From an archaeon (GTDB taxonomy: Archaea > Iainarchaeota > Iainarchaeia > Iainarchaeales > Iainarchaeaceae), in contig JANLGZ010000036.1 of NCBI GenBank assembly GCA_024653905.1, positions 1-36,498 of the forward strand: 36,498 nucleotides of DNA, read 5' to 3'. Below are positions 6,625 to 15,800 of this stretch, piece by piece (the stretch's first letter is position 1; the number at the start of each line of letters is the position of its first letter). Position numbers and translations under genes: made by a program. The notes under the pieces are model-generated. The model saw only the letters and a list, made by a program, of their open reading frames with translations, was not told where the DNA came from and did no database searches.

Positions 6625-6642
6625 AAATGAAGACTCGCCGAA
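6625..6642. repeat. Possible decayed copy of repeat A (left end only)
   Basis: ATGAAGACTCGCCGAA (6627-6642) resembles the start of repeat A (ATGAACACCCAAGCCGAA). It lies 15 bases beyond repeat B copy 2, the position where a third A copy is expected (20 bases in unit 1). A related ATGAAAATCTCGCCGAA occurs at 7039-7055. The match is short. Confidence 0.35.
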
Positions 6643-6750
6643 CTATACCTATATTTCATAAAGATTAATTTAAGAATTTCTGACTGTTTTTGATTGGCAT
6701 ATAATTGATTTGAAGTCTAAATTTAAATACTGAAAAATAGCAGTAATTCT

Positions 6751-7008
6751 ATGGATTTGAAAAAACTTCTAAAACCAAATATTGGAAAAATCATATTCAC
6801 CCTTGTCGCATATGGACTCATCAAAGTCTTATTCACAGGCATTGGTGGCATGGTTTGCCCAACAGGAACAATTGCATATTATACAATACTAGGGCACACA
6901 GGAACCTGTCTTGCACAAGGAGAAGCAGTAGTCTACAATATAATTGACAACCTATTTTTGATTGCTGCAACATACCTAATCTCTTGTGGGCTGCTCAAAA
7001 ACAAATGA
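6751..7008 (+). CDS. Small hydrophobic membrane protein
   Basis: 85 residues with two or three membrane segments (about residues 13-33 and 62-82, with a moderately hydrophobic middle). Three cysteines lie in the protein, two in GMVCPTGT and GTCLAQ outside the helices. No family was recognised. TTTAAATA at 6722-6729 is about 25 bases before the ATG and no ribosome binding site is present, so the mRNA is probably leaderless. It lies between two degenerate repeat-A-like sites and on the opposite strand to the TA operons, and may be a further cargo gene of that island. Confidence 0.7.
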   Translation: MDLKKLLKPNIGKIIFTLVAYGLIKVLFTGIGGMVCPTGTIAYYTILGHTGTCLAQGEAVVYNIIDNLFLIAATYLISCGLLKNK

Positions 7009-7093
7009 GTTCATTTTTTCTTAGAATCCATAGTAGATATGAAAATCTCGCCGAAGAATAGTTCCAGTCACAATGAATTTTTTATAAAAAAAA

Positions 7094-8746
7094 TTAAGCT
7101 TCAGCTGACTGCTTCTTCTTAAGAACATGTTCCGCCAGTATTGAGAATGCTGGTCTTGTGATTAAAACACCGATAAGAACTCCGACAACAATGGTTATTG
7201 CAAAACCCCTTAATTTTCCAAGACCAAAACTGAAAATAATAATCGGAAGCATTGTAACTATTGTGGTTGATGCAGCAGCCATTATTATGAAAAATGCTTT
7301 TTTGGTTCTATTAACAAAGCTTCCGCCTGCAACCAATTCACCCCTCAAAAGTTCATCAGTAATTATAATCTGATGATCAACTCCAGTTCCAACCGCTGCA
7401 AGAATTCCTGCAACAGCTGCTAAATCAAGATTGTATCTTATAAGTGAAGCAAACCCAAGAATCAAAATTATTTCACTTGTGCCTGTAATAAGAATTGGAA
7501 TAACCAAACTGAAATTTCTATATCTAAAAAACACAACAAGTGCAACAATAATCAAACCAATAATACCAATCATTAAAGCACTGTTCAGGAATTCGTTTCC
7601 AAGCAAAGGAGAAATGGTTTCTTTAGAAATACTCTTAATTCCAATAGGCAAAGAACCTGTATCAAGCAGTACTTCCAAAGCTTTTAGTTCATTAGCTGCA
7701 TCTTCGCTTGAAATTGCTGAGCCTGTAATTAATAATTGTGAGAAAATTTTTGCATTTGCAATATTCTCAACTCTTGGTTCAAGATTAGCAATTCCTGGAG
7801 TTAAAGCAATAACCTGTCTAGCGCCTGTAACAGTCCAAATCCACGGAACTGTTTCCTGTTCACTTACCTCAATAATATCATAACCTAATCCAATTAATAT
7901 CTGTCTTTGCTCTGCAGAAACAGAATTATGGACAATAGCAACAGGATTTTCTTCCACTAAATTTTCAAGCTCTGTTAATTGAGCAGAGGTAAAGTTAGTA
8001 TCATTAACAATAAAGTGTTGTAAACCTGCATTAGTTAATAATTCTTCAATTGATGTTCCCTGAGGAATGTTTTCAAAACTATTCCCTGCAATTAATAAAG
8101 CAGTGTCATCTGAAAAAACTCTTTGTGGAATAATTATTACTGAATTTGCAGGTCTATCAATGAAAAAGTAAGTGCTTTCACAATCATAAGAGCCTCCTGT
8201 TTTAACATCAAAAGAAATCTGAGAACATTTATGGAAAGTTTTCCTTGAAAAGTTTTCAGCCGCTTTCTGATTCATTAAAAAAGGTAATTGCCAAGTAAAT
8301 GATTCTTCTCCTTGAGCATTCACCTGCCCAGAATTTACAATACCGTAACCATTAGAAGCGGATTTGTAAATCTGAATAATGTCACTACCCTCAAATAAAA
8401 TTTCTCCATTAATAGTCGATTCAAACTTCCCCTGAGTTCTTAATAATGATTCTAAATGCTCTATTTTTTCAGGATCAGTTTCTGCAATCTGAGCCGAAAC
8501 AAAATCCTCTCCAAGGGAATTAACTTTAGTGTCCTTTAAACCAAAAGCATCTAAACGCTCGCCTATAATTGCTACAATGGTTTCCATTTTATCAGGAGTA
8601 ACTTTTTCATCCAACTGAACTTGGAAAAGTGTTCCGCCTTTAAAATCAATTCCGAATTCAAGGCCGGTTAAACTGATTGAAAGCAATGAAATAAGCACTA
8701 AAGCAATTAGAAGCAATACTCTTGGTTTTGTAATTGCATCTCTCAT
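7094..8746 (-). CDS. secD: Protein translocase subunit SecD
   Basis: 550 residues. Start: N-terminal helix (VLLLIALVLISLLSISL) followed by LEFGIDFKGGT, the SecD/F signature at the start of the large external domain. The region with ILG/IGERLDAFGLKDTKV is typical of the SecD P1 domain. Five more helices follow the external domain, with AAVGTGVDHQIIITDE in helix 4, the conserved Asp-containing motif linked to proton flow in SecDF. The external domain (about residues 35-375) is long. SecD with SecF aids late steps of Sec-dependent export. Its ATG overlaps the secF stop by four bases, so the two subunits are co-translated. Confidence 0.94.
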   Translation of the reverse strand: MRDAITKPRVLLLIALVLISLLSISLTGLEFGIDFKGGTLFQVQLDEKVTPDKMETIVAIIGERLDAFGLKDTKVNSLGEDFVSAQIAETDPEKIEHLESLLRTQGKFESTINGEILFEGSDIIQIYKSASNGYGIVNSGQVNAQGEESFTWQLPFLMNQKAAENFSRKTFHKCSQISFDVKTGGSYDCESTYFFIDRPANSVIIIPQRVFSDDTALLIAGNSFENIPQGTSIEELLTNAGLQHFIVNDTNFTSAQLTELENLVEENPVAIVHNSVSAEQRQILIGLGYDIIEVSEQETVPWIWTVTGARQVIALTPGIANLEPRVENIANAKIFSQLLITGSAISSEDAANELKALEVLLDTGSLPIGIKSISKETISPLLGNEFLNSALMIGIIGLIIVALVVFFRYRNFSLVIPILITGTSEIILILGFASLIRYNLDLAAVAGILAAVGTGVDHQIIITDELLRGELVAGGSFVNRTKKAFFIIMAAASTTIVTMLPIIIFSFGLGKLRGFAITIVVGVLIGVLITRPAFSILAEHVLKKKQSAEA

Positions 8747-9804
8747 TTTGAACCCTCTTTTTTCTCAACATACCAAAGAAGTATTGGAGCATTCATTAAC
8801 CATGTTGAAAGAATATCAGCAAACAAACCAAACAACAAAACAGCAGAGATTTCATAAATAACCTGAATCTGGCCGAAGTATGAAAGTACAATCATTGAGG
8901 TTAAAGCTGCTAGTGTTGTAAAAGTCATTGTTAAACCGGTTATCATTGATTCATGAGCTCTTTCTCTTGCAGAACCTTCTCTTCTTTTCAGTAACCTTGT
9001 TGTTAACATTAAGTCTGTGTCAACACTGTAACCAATCAGCATTAATAGCGCTGGAATTGTTGCAAGTGAAAGCGGAATTTCAAACAAAGCCATTAAAGCT
9101 AAGGCTCCTGCAACGTCAAACAAAACAGCAAATACAATTGCTGCTGATGGAACAACTTCTCTGAAGAAAATGAAAATCACGATTATTACTAAAAGTAAAC
9201 CAACTAATGCAACAGTTATACCTGTACTGAAAAAGTTTTCTCCGAGTGATGGGCCTATTTCTCTTTTTTGGAATTTTAAATCTCCTTTAAGATGATAAGT
9301 TTGTGAAATTGTATCCTGTAAATCCTTATTGAATGTTTCCTCTGCTTTTGTTAAAGCTTTATCAGCAACACTGATTGTTTGCTGTGCATTAAGAGCGGAA
9401 GTATTTTCAACTTCAGTAAATTTTTGTGAATAAACAATCGATTCTAATGCAAACTGCTTTGCACTTTCCGGATTTGATTCCAGAGAATCTTTAGCCTGAT
9501 TCAAAAGGTTTTGTGCCGCAACAATATCAGCATTTTCTGAAAATTGTAAAAATAACCCGAAACTATTAGGGCTTGAAACAGAACCAACCTGCAATTCATC
9601 AAGAGAATACTTTTCCTCCAAAATTGGGATTAAAAGATTAGGGTCAAGCTCAGAATCAGCCCTTACTATAATACTAGTGCCTCCTTTGAGGTCTATGCCC
9701 TGTGGTACGCCTGGAGTAATAAAAATTAAGAACAAAAATACAATGAAAAGTACTGCTGGAATCAGCAAATACCTTTTATAGTCTCCCAAATACAAATTGT
9801 TCAT
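8743..9804 (-). CDS. secF: Protein translocase subunit SecF
   Basis: 353 residues, six predicted helices. The first helix is followed by QGIDLKGGTSII, and helix 4 carries LLMLIGYSVDTDLMLTTRLL, the SecF version of the conserved Asp motif. The external domain (about 35-190) contains a helical Ala/Gln/Glu-rich stretch (about 105-150) that is larger than in many archaeal SecF proteins. secF comes first in the operon, as in most archaea. Its likely promoter, CTTATAAT on the minus strand at about 9828-9835, is 28 bases before the start, so the transcript is probably leaderless. Confidence 0.94.
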   Translation of the reverse strand: MNNLYLGDYKRYLLIPAVLFIVFLFLIFITPGVPQGIDLKGGTSIIVRADSELDPNLLIPILEEKYSLDELQVGSVSSPNSFGLFLQFSENADIVAAQNLLNQAKDSLESNPESAKQFALESIVYSQKFTEVENTSALNAQQTISVADKALTKAEETFNKDLQDTISQTYHLKGDLKFQKREIGPSLGENFFSTGITVALVGLLLVIIVIFIFFREVVPSAAIVFAVLFDVAGALALMALFEIPLSLATIPALLMLIGYSVDTDLMLTTRLLKRREGSARERAHESMITGLTMTFTTLAALTSMIVLSYFGQIQVIYEISAVLLFGLFADILSTWLMNAPILLWYVEKKEGSK

Positions 9805-9835
9805 AATAAAAAACCATTAAACAGATGATTATAAG
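9801..9835. promoter_or_regulatory. Overlapping divergent leaderless promoters of secF and nog1
   Basis: Only 31 bases separate the two start codons. On the minus strand CTTATAAT (9828-9835) suits secF; on the plus strand CATAATAAAA (about 9801-9810) suits the GTPase gene at 9836. Each TATA-like box abuts or overlaps the other gene's start codon, so the two promoters may compete. Confidence 0.4.
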
Positions 9836-10891
9836 ATGAAAAAAGCCAGAAAACCTTTAAATAGCCATGGTTCAGAACTAAAAAATTACTTTCCGAGTTC
9901 TAAAGAAATAATGGAGCTTGCTTATGGTAAGCTTCGAAAAGTTGATGTGGGCAAAAAATACAGAGATCCTCTTTACAAAAGAAAAAAGCTGAACAGTGAA
10001 AAACTAAAAGCATTCGGGAATTTTTTACAAAAAAAGCTTTTTGAACTCGGGCAATTGTTTCCCAATATTGATGAAATGAATCCTTTCTTCAGAGATTTGC
10101 TTGGAGCCTTGGTTAATATTGATAAATTAAAAATGGCACTGGGAAAAATTAATGCTTCTTCTAAAGTACTGAAAAAAATCAGATTTGAATACGGTGAAAA
10201 AATTTATTCAAGCAAAACTCCGGATGCAGCTAATAAACATTTGAAATCATTTGAAGGAAGAGCAGGGTCTGTAATAAAAAAATTGAATTCAACACTTAAA
10301 ACCCTAAAAGAATATTCCAAATTATTGAAAGAAGTTCCAACAATCGATTTTAACCTTTTCACCATGGTTCTTGCTGGTTTTCCGAATGTTGGAAAAACAA
10401 CTCTTTTGAAAAGGCTGACAAAAGCTAAAGCAAAAATTTCTTCTTACCAATTCACAACAAAGCAAATTAATGTGGGTTATTTTGAATTAAAATACAGAAA
10501 AGTTCAGGTGCTTGATACTCCGGGATTACTGGATAGGTCTGAATTAAATGATATTGAAAAAAAAGCTTTAGCAGCAGTAAAGCATTTAGCATCAGTTATT
10601 GTTTTTGTAATAGATCCTACAATGAACTGCGGTTTTACACAAAAAGAACAGTTTGATTTACTAGCACATATGAAAAAAGAATTCAAAGGAACAACAATAA
10701 TTGGAGTTATTAACAAAGCAGATTTGGCAACTGAAGAAGAGCTTAATTCTGCTAAGGAAAAATTAAAAGATTTTGTTCTTGAAGGAGAAAAAGAAAACGG
10801 AAATAATTTACGAGAAGCCCTGATTAAAGAAATGGGACCAATGGTTTATCCTGCTACTGGAAAATATCTTACTCCGCCAAAAAAAAGCTAA
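9836..10891 (+). CDS. NOG1-type GTPase (ribosome biogenesis)
   Basis: 351 residues. The N-terminal helical domain (about 1-165) resembles the Nog1 helical bundle, including SSKEIMELAYGKLRKV and NPFFRDLLGALVNIDKLK. The GTPase domain follows: G1 GFPNVGKTTLLKRLT (from about 181), G2-like Thr residues in SSYQFTTK, G3 DTPGLLDR and G4 NKADL. This is the Obg/Nog1 branch of the TRAFAC GTPases; in eukaryotes Nog1 acts in 60S subunit assembly. The protein ends soon after the GTPase domain, as usual for archaeal members. Start is the ATG at 9836 with the overlapping promoter; no ribosome binding site is seen. Confidence 0.9.
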   Translation: MKKARKPLNSHGSELKNYFPSSKEIMELAYGKLRKVDVGKKYRDPLYKRKKLNSEKLKAFGNFLQKKLFELGQLFPNIDEMNPFFRDLLGALVNIDKLKMALGKINASSKVLKKIRFEYGEKIYSSKTPDAANKHLKSFEGRAGSVIKKLNSTLKTLKEYSKLLKEVPTIDFNLFTMVLAGFPNVGKTTLLKRLTKAKAKISSYQFTTKQINVGYFELKYRKVQVLDTPGLLDRSELNDIEKKALAAVKHLASVIVFVIDPTMNCGFTQKEQFDLLAHMKKEFKGTTIIGVINKADLATEEELNSAKEKLKDFVLEGEKENGNNLREALIKEMGPMVYPATGKYLTPPKKS

Positions 10892-11024
10892 GAGTTGCTA
10901 CATAATTATTTCTTTCCCAAGTTTTATATAAAGAATTGATTACAATTTATTCAAGCGCTTTTAATTGGGCGTGGTTCAGGTGGTAAGATGGATGCTTACA
11001 AGCTAATTGTGAAAGGTGAGAACC

Positions 11025-11300
11025 TTGGATGACGAAATAAAACAGCAGGTAGAATATACTGTTGAATTAATGGAAGCTATTATAGAAGACAATTCTGTTC
11101 CAAGGAATATCAGAAAAACCATTGATGACGCAAGACAAAAAATAACCTCAAAGGAAGATACTTTGAGCGTGAATTTAAGCAATGCGATTTACTTAATGGG
11201 AGACATCAGCAATGACATAAACATGCCCTCGCATACTAGAACCGAAATCTGGACCATAATCTCTGAATTGGAAGCCATACGGGAAAAGTACAAGGGATAA
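11025..11300 (+). CDS. UPF0147 family protein
   Basis: 91 residues from a TTG start that has AAAGGTGA ending five bases upstream; a GTG at 11016 is in frame but lies inside that ribosome binding site. The protein is all helical with QVEYTVELMEAIIEDNSVPRNIRKTIDDA and NAIYLMGDISNDINMPSHTRTEIW, the UPF0147 pattern of about 90 residues found only in archaea. Its function is unknown. TTTATATAAAG (10922-10932) gives a promoter with a leader of roughly 70 bases, longer than most here. It is followed after one base by the polymerase D small subunit and so is in the same operon. Confidence 0.88.
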   Translation: MDDEIKQQVEYTVELMEAIIEDNSVPRNIRKTIDDARQKITSKEDTLSVNLSNAIYLMGDISNDINMPSHTRTEIWTIISELEAIREKYKG

Positions 11301-11301
11301 C

Positions 11302-12819
11302 GTGGAAACTCAAGTTGATGAAAAGAAAAAGAAAATAGTTGACTTTTGTAATGATAAACATCAGTTTATTGACAAGAAATCAGTTGATTTACTTGAAAAA
11401 GAAGAAAACTGGGAAGAAATTCTTAATGAAATCAAAGACCAAATGATTTCTGCTGAAAAAGTAAAAAGCATGATTGCTAACCGTGAATCAAAACTAAGCA
11501 ATGTTAAACGCGAAACAATAGTAAAAAAATCCGGTTTCAAAGCAATTGCAAAAGAAGTTGATCCTGATTTCAGAATAATGACCGAATATGAGGTTACTGG
11601 CCAGAGCAAAAGTGAAGGTAAAGTAAAAGATTTTCTGAATTATTTTTCTGATAAATATGCCTTCCTTAGTGGTTTGCTGAAAAAAAGAGTCGGCTTTAAC
11701 CCAAAACCTTTGAATAAATTAAAAACTGCGGCAAAGTATGAAGAAGTTGATCTTATTGGAATGGTTGTGAGAAAATGGGTAAGTAAAAAAGAAAATCTTA
11801 CTATTGAAATTGACAGCCCTGAAGGAAGGTGCATTGCAATTGTTTCTAAAGATGACGCTGAAATAAACAGAGAAGCAGGAAAAATTTTGATTGATGATGT
11901 TATTGGAATTAAGGGGAAAAAGTTTGCTGACGAGGTTGTTATTGTTCAGGGTTTTTTGTGGCCTGATTTAATGCAGAGAACTCCAAAAACTGCTGAACGA
12001 GATTTGAGCGTGATGCTGATTTCAGATATGCATATTGGAAGCAAACTTTTCATGGAAAAAGAATTCAACAAATTTTTATCATGGATTAATGGAAATGCTA
12101 ATACTGAAAAGGAACTTGAAAGAATTGGGAAAATAAAATATTTAGTTGTTGCAGGGGATAATGTTGATGGAGTTGGAGTTTATCCTTCGCAGTTTGATGA
12201 ACTTGCAATTAAAGATATTTATGGTCAGTACAATAAGTTTACTGAATTAATAAGGCAGATTCCTGAACACATTGAAATTTTTATCTGCCCAGGGCAACAT
12301 GATGCTGTGAGAAGAGCTGATCCACAACCGGCTATTCCAAGGGAATATGTGAAAGAATTATATGATTCTAAAAATGTTCATTTTGTCGGAAGCCCAAGCT
12401 GGGTCGAAATGGAAGGATTGAAAGCAATGATTTATCACGGGGCATCGCACCATGACATGTATTCTGCAATGAGTGGTTTGGATGCAAAAAAACCAGAAAT
12501 GGCAATGATAGAGCTTTTGAGGAGAAGGGATTTATCAACGGGTTTTGGGCAGATTCAGCCTTATGTTCCGGAAAAATTTGATTACATGCTAATACGCGAA
12601 GAACCTGATTTTTATTTTGCGGGAGATATGCACCACAAGGGTTATGCTCAATACAGGGGCTGTTTGAATGTTAATGCGGGCTGCTGGCAATTAAGAACTG
12701 ATTATCAGGTTAAAGAAGGTCATGTGCCAACTCCTGGAATTGCTATTGATATTAATCTAAAAACAAGAAAAATAACTGAAAATAATTTTTATGGTGGGGA
12801 AGATGGAAATATTAGCTGA
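11302..12819 (+). CDS. polB: DNA polymerase D small subunit (DP1, exonuclease)
   Basis: 505 residues from a GTG. An N-terminal helical region (1-90) is followed by an OB-fold (about 145-222, ending in VVIVQGFLWPDL) and a calcineurin-like phosphoesterase domain. Its metal-binding motifs are complete: SDMHIGS (from about 241), GDNVDG, GQHDA, the HGASHHD segment and AGDMHHKGY. In PolD the DP1 subunit provides the Mre11-like 3'-5' proofreading exonuclease and binds DP2. The 3' end overlaps the DP2 gene. The active site looks intact, unlike the degenerate eukaryotic polymerase B-subunits. Confidence 0.95.
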   Translation: METQVDEKKKKIVDFCNDKHQFIDKKSVDLLEKEENWEEILNEIKDQMISAEKVKSMIANRESKLSNVKRETIVKKSGFKAIAKEVDPDFRIMTEYEVTGQSKSEGKVKDFLNYFSDKYAFLSGLLKKRVGFNPKPLNKLKTAAKYEEVDLIGMVVRKWVSKKENLTIEIDSPEGRCIAIVSKDDAEINREAGKILIDDVIGIKGKKFADEVVIVQGFLWPDLMQRTPKTAERDLSVMLISDMHIGSKLFMEKEFNKFLSWINGNANTEKELERIGKIKYLVVAGDNVDGVGVYPSQFDELAIKDIYGQYNKFTELIRQIPEHIEIFICPGQHDAVRRADPQPAIPREYVKELYDSKNVHFVGSPSWVEMEGLKAMIYHGASHHDMYSAMSGLDAKKPEMAMIELLRRRDLSTGFGQIQPYVPEKFDYMLIREEPDFYFAGDMHHKGYAQYRGCLNVNAGCWQLRTDYQVKEGHVPTPGIAIDINLKTRKITENNFYGGEDGNIS

Positions 12820-15800
12820 TCCTGCAACCAAAAAATATTTCAAACTGCTAAAAGAAAAAGCAGATGCGCAATATGAAATAGCTTCAAAAGCTAAAGCAAA
12901 AGGAAAAGATGTGAGTTTAGAAGTAGAGTGTCCACCAACATTGGATTTGGCTGATAGAACAGAACAAATTATTGGCCCAAAAGGGGTTGCTAAAAGATAT
13001 AGAGAACTTTATGATGAAAATAAGCGGGACAGGAATAAAACAATTTTTCAATTATTCAAAGAAATCATTCAAGGAGATTTGGGGAATATTCCTGATGATG
13101 AAAAAAGATTAGAACAAGCTGTAAAAACTGCGCTGGTTCTTGTAACAGAGGGGGTTGTTGTTGCTCCGTTAGATGGTGTGCCGAAAATAAAAATAAGCAA
13201 AAATAGTGATGGTTCAAAATATGTTGATATTTATTTTGCAGGCCCTATAAGAGCTGCGGGCGGAACAGCAACTGTGTTCCCTTTGATTTTGGGGGATTAT
13301 GCAAGGCAATTAATGAATCTTGATGTTTACAAACCAACCAATGATGAAATTGAAAGGTATGTTGAGGAAATTAATCTTTATGATGAAATAATTACAAGGC
13401 AATACAAACTGAAGGATGATGATGTTAGAAAAATCATCAGGGGCTGTACTGTTTGTGTGAATGGAGAACCAACGGAGGACCGAGAAGTAACTGCACATAA
13501 AGATTTGGAGAGAATTCCTACAAATAAAGTAAGGGGCGGAATGTGTCTTGTTATTTCTGAGGGGGTTGGTTTGAAGGCAATGAAAATAATGAGCCTTGCA
13601 AAATTATTAGGCCTTAATTGGAACTGGCTGGAAGACATAATAAAAATTGGCAAAGGCACAGGAAAAGACAAGGAAATAAAACCGAATTTTAATTACTTGG
13701 GAAGAATTGCAGCAGGAAGACCTATTTTTTCTTATCCCTCAAGGTACGGTGGTTTCAGGCTTAGGTATGGCAGGGCAAGAAACACATGCATAATGGCTAA
13801 GGGCACTCATCCTGCCACAATGCATGTGCTGGATGGGTTTATTGCGGTTGGAACCCAAACTAAAGTTGAGAGACCTGGTAAAAGTGCAGAAATGTTTCCA
13901 GTGGATACAATAGAGGGCCCGATAGTTCTTTTGAAAAGCGGAGAAGTGAGAAAATTTACTTCTTCAAAAGAAGCTGAAGAAATGAATCATCAGGTAAAAG
14001 AAATTCTTTTTATCGGAGATATTTTAATTGCTTTAGGAGATTTCAGAAAAACTGCACATCCTTTGATTCCTGTTGGTTATTGTGAGGAATGGTGGAAACT
14101 TGAACTTAAAAAATATGCTGAAGGAAACACTAATTTTGATATTGAAACAATGGTGAAAAATCCTGAACTTGTGGAACAAAACACAGCAATAGAACTCTCA
14201 CTTCAATTAGGTGTTCCTCTGCATCCAAAATACCTGCATTATTATACTGCATTAACCCCTGAGGAAACAGTTGTTCTTGTAGAAAAAGTCAGGAAAGCTG
14301 AAAAGAATTTTGCAGGAGATGAAATGGATGAATTGTTGTTTGAAAAAAACAGTGAAACAAAATTAATGCTTGAAAAAATCGGTCTGCCCCATAAAATTGA
14401 TGAGGATAAAATTGTTGTTGAAAAAGAATTTGCTTATTCTTTTTTCAAAACTTTTGGAGGCGCAAGCAGTGAAAAACCAGATTCTTCAAAAACAGTATGC
14501 AAAATACTTACAAGAATTTCAGGAATGAAAATACGAGACAAAGGCGGAAGCTTTATTGGAGTAAGAATGGGACGACCAGAAGCGGCTAGGCCTAGAAAAA
14601 TGATCGGAGACCCAATGACTTTGTTTCCAATAGGAACTTATGGAGGCGCCACAAGATCAATAAATAAAGCAATGGAAAATCCTGTTCTTGAAGGAGAAAT
14701 TGCATATTTTCTTAACCCCAAAACAAAAGAAATTGAAGAACAGCAATATTCTCTGGAAACTGGTGAAAGAAATGAATTTGTGCGAAAATGTTCAAAGTGC
14801 GGTTTATTTGGCCAAAATGAAACCTGTGAGAAGTGTTTTTCACAAACAACTGCTTTTGAAAAAAGAAAATTTAATTTGAACAAAATGATTATACAAGCCG
14901 CAAAAAACCTGAGAGTTACAATGCCTCCACTTGTGAAAGGAGTAAAAGGATTAATTAATGCAGATAAAATTCCAGAACCGCTTGAAAAAGGAATTCTTAG
15001 AGCAAGACATGATTTGCATATTTTTAGAGATGCAACAATTAGGTTTGAATTATTGAATGCACCAATAACTCATTTTAAACCTAAAGAAATTAATCTGAGT
15101 ATTGAAAAAGCAAAGGAACTTGGGTATGAATTAGATTTTGAAGGAAGAGAACTTGTAAGTGAGGATCAAATTTGTGAAATCTTTCCGCAGGATATGATTG
15201 TGAATGAGGACGCAGGAAACTTTTACATAAGAGTTTGCAGATTTATTGATGAGGAATTGGAAAGATTTTATGGAATGGAAAAACACTATAATTTCACTTC
15301 AAAAGAAGATCTTGTGGGAGAATTATTTTTGGGTTTGGCTCCACACACTTCAGCCGGGGTTGTGGGAAGAATTATTGGTTATACAAAAGCAAAACTGAAT
15401 TTTGCACATCCTTATTTTCACTTAGCCAAAAGAAGAAATGCTGACGGAGATCAGGATTCAATAATGCTTCTGATGGATGCTCTTTTGAATTTTTCAAAAA
15501 GTTATCTGCCATCATCAAGAGGAGGAAGAATGGATGCACCATTAGTTTTTACAATAGTTATTAATCCTTCAGAGATTGATGATGAGGTTTATGATGTTGA
15601 AACCTGCAGAGAATACCCTCTTGAACTTTATGAAAAAGCAGCTTTGATTTCAGATCCCGATCTTGATTCTATTCCTATAATTAAAAATAAAATAGGAAAA
15701 AATACACAATACTCAGGTTTTGGCTTTACTCATGATACTTCTATTTTTGATGAAGGGCCAAAAGAATCAACCTATGTAACCCTGAAATCAATGGAAGACA

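Noticed and set aside
10950..11024. The UPF0147 leader as a tRNA or small RNA gene
   Set aside because: It has G+C-richer bases and GTGG/GGTGG motifs but no cloverleaf, T-arm or CCA; more simply it is a mRNA leader.
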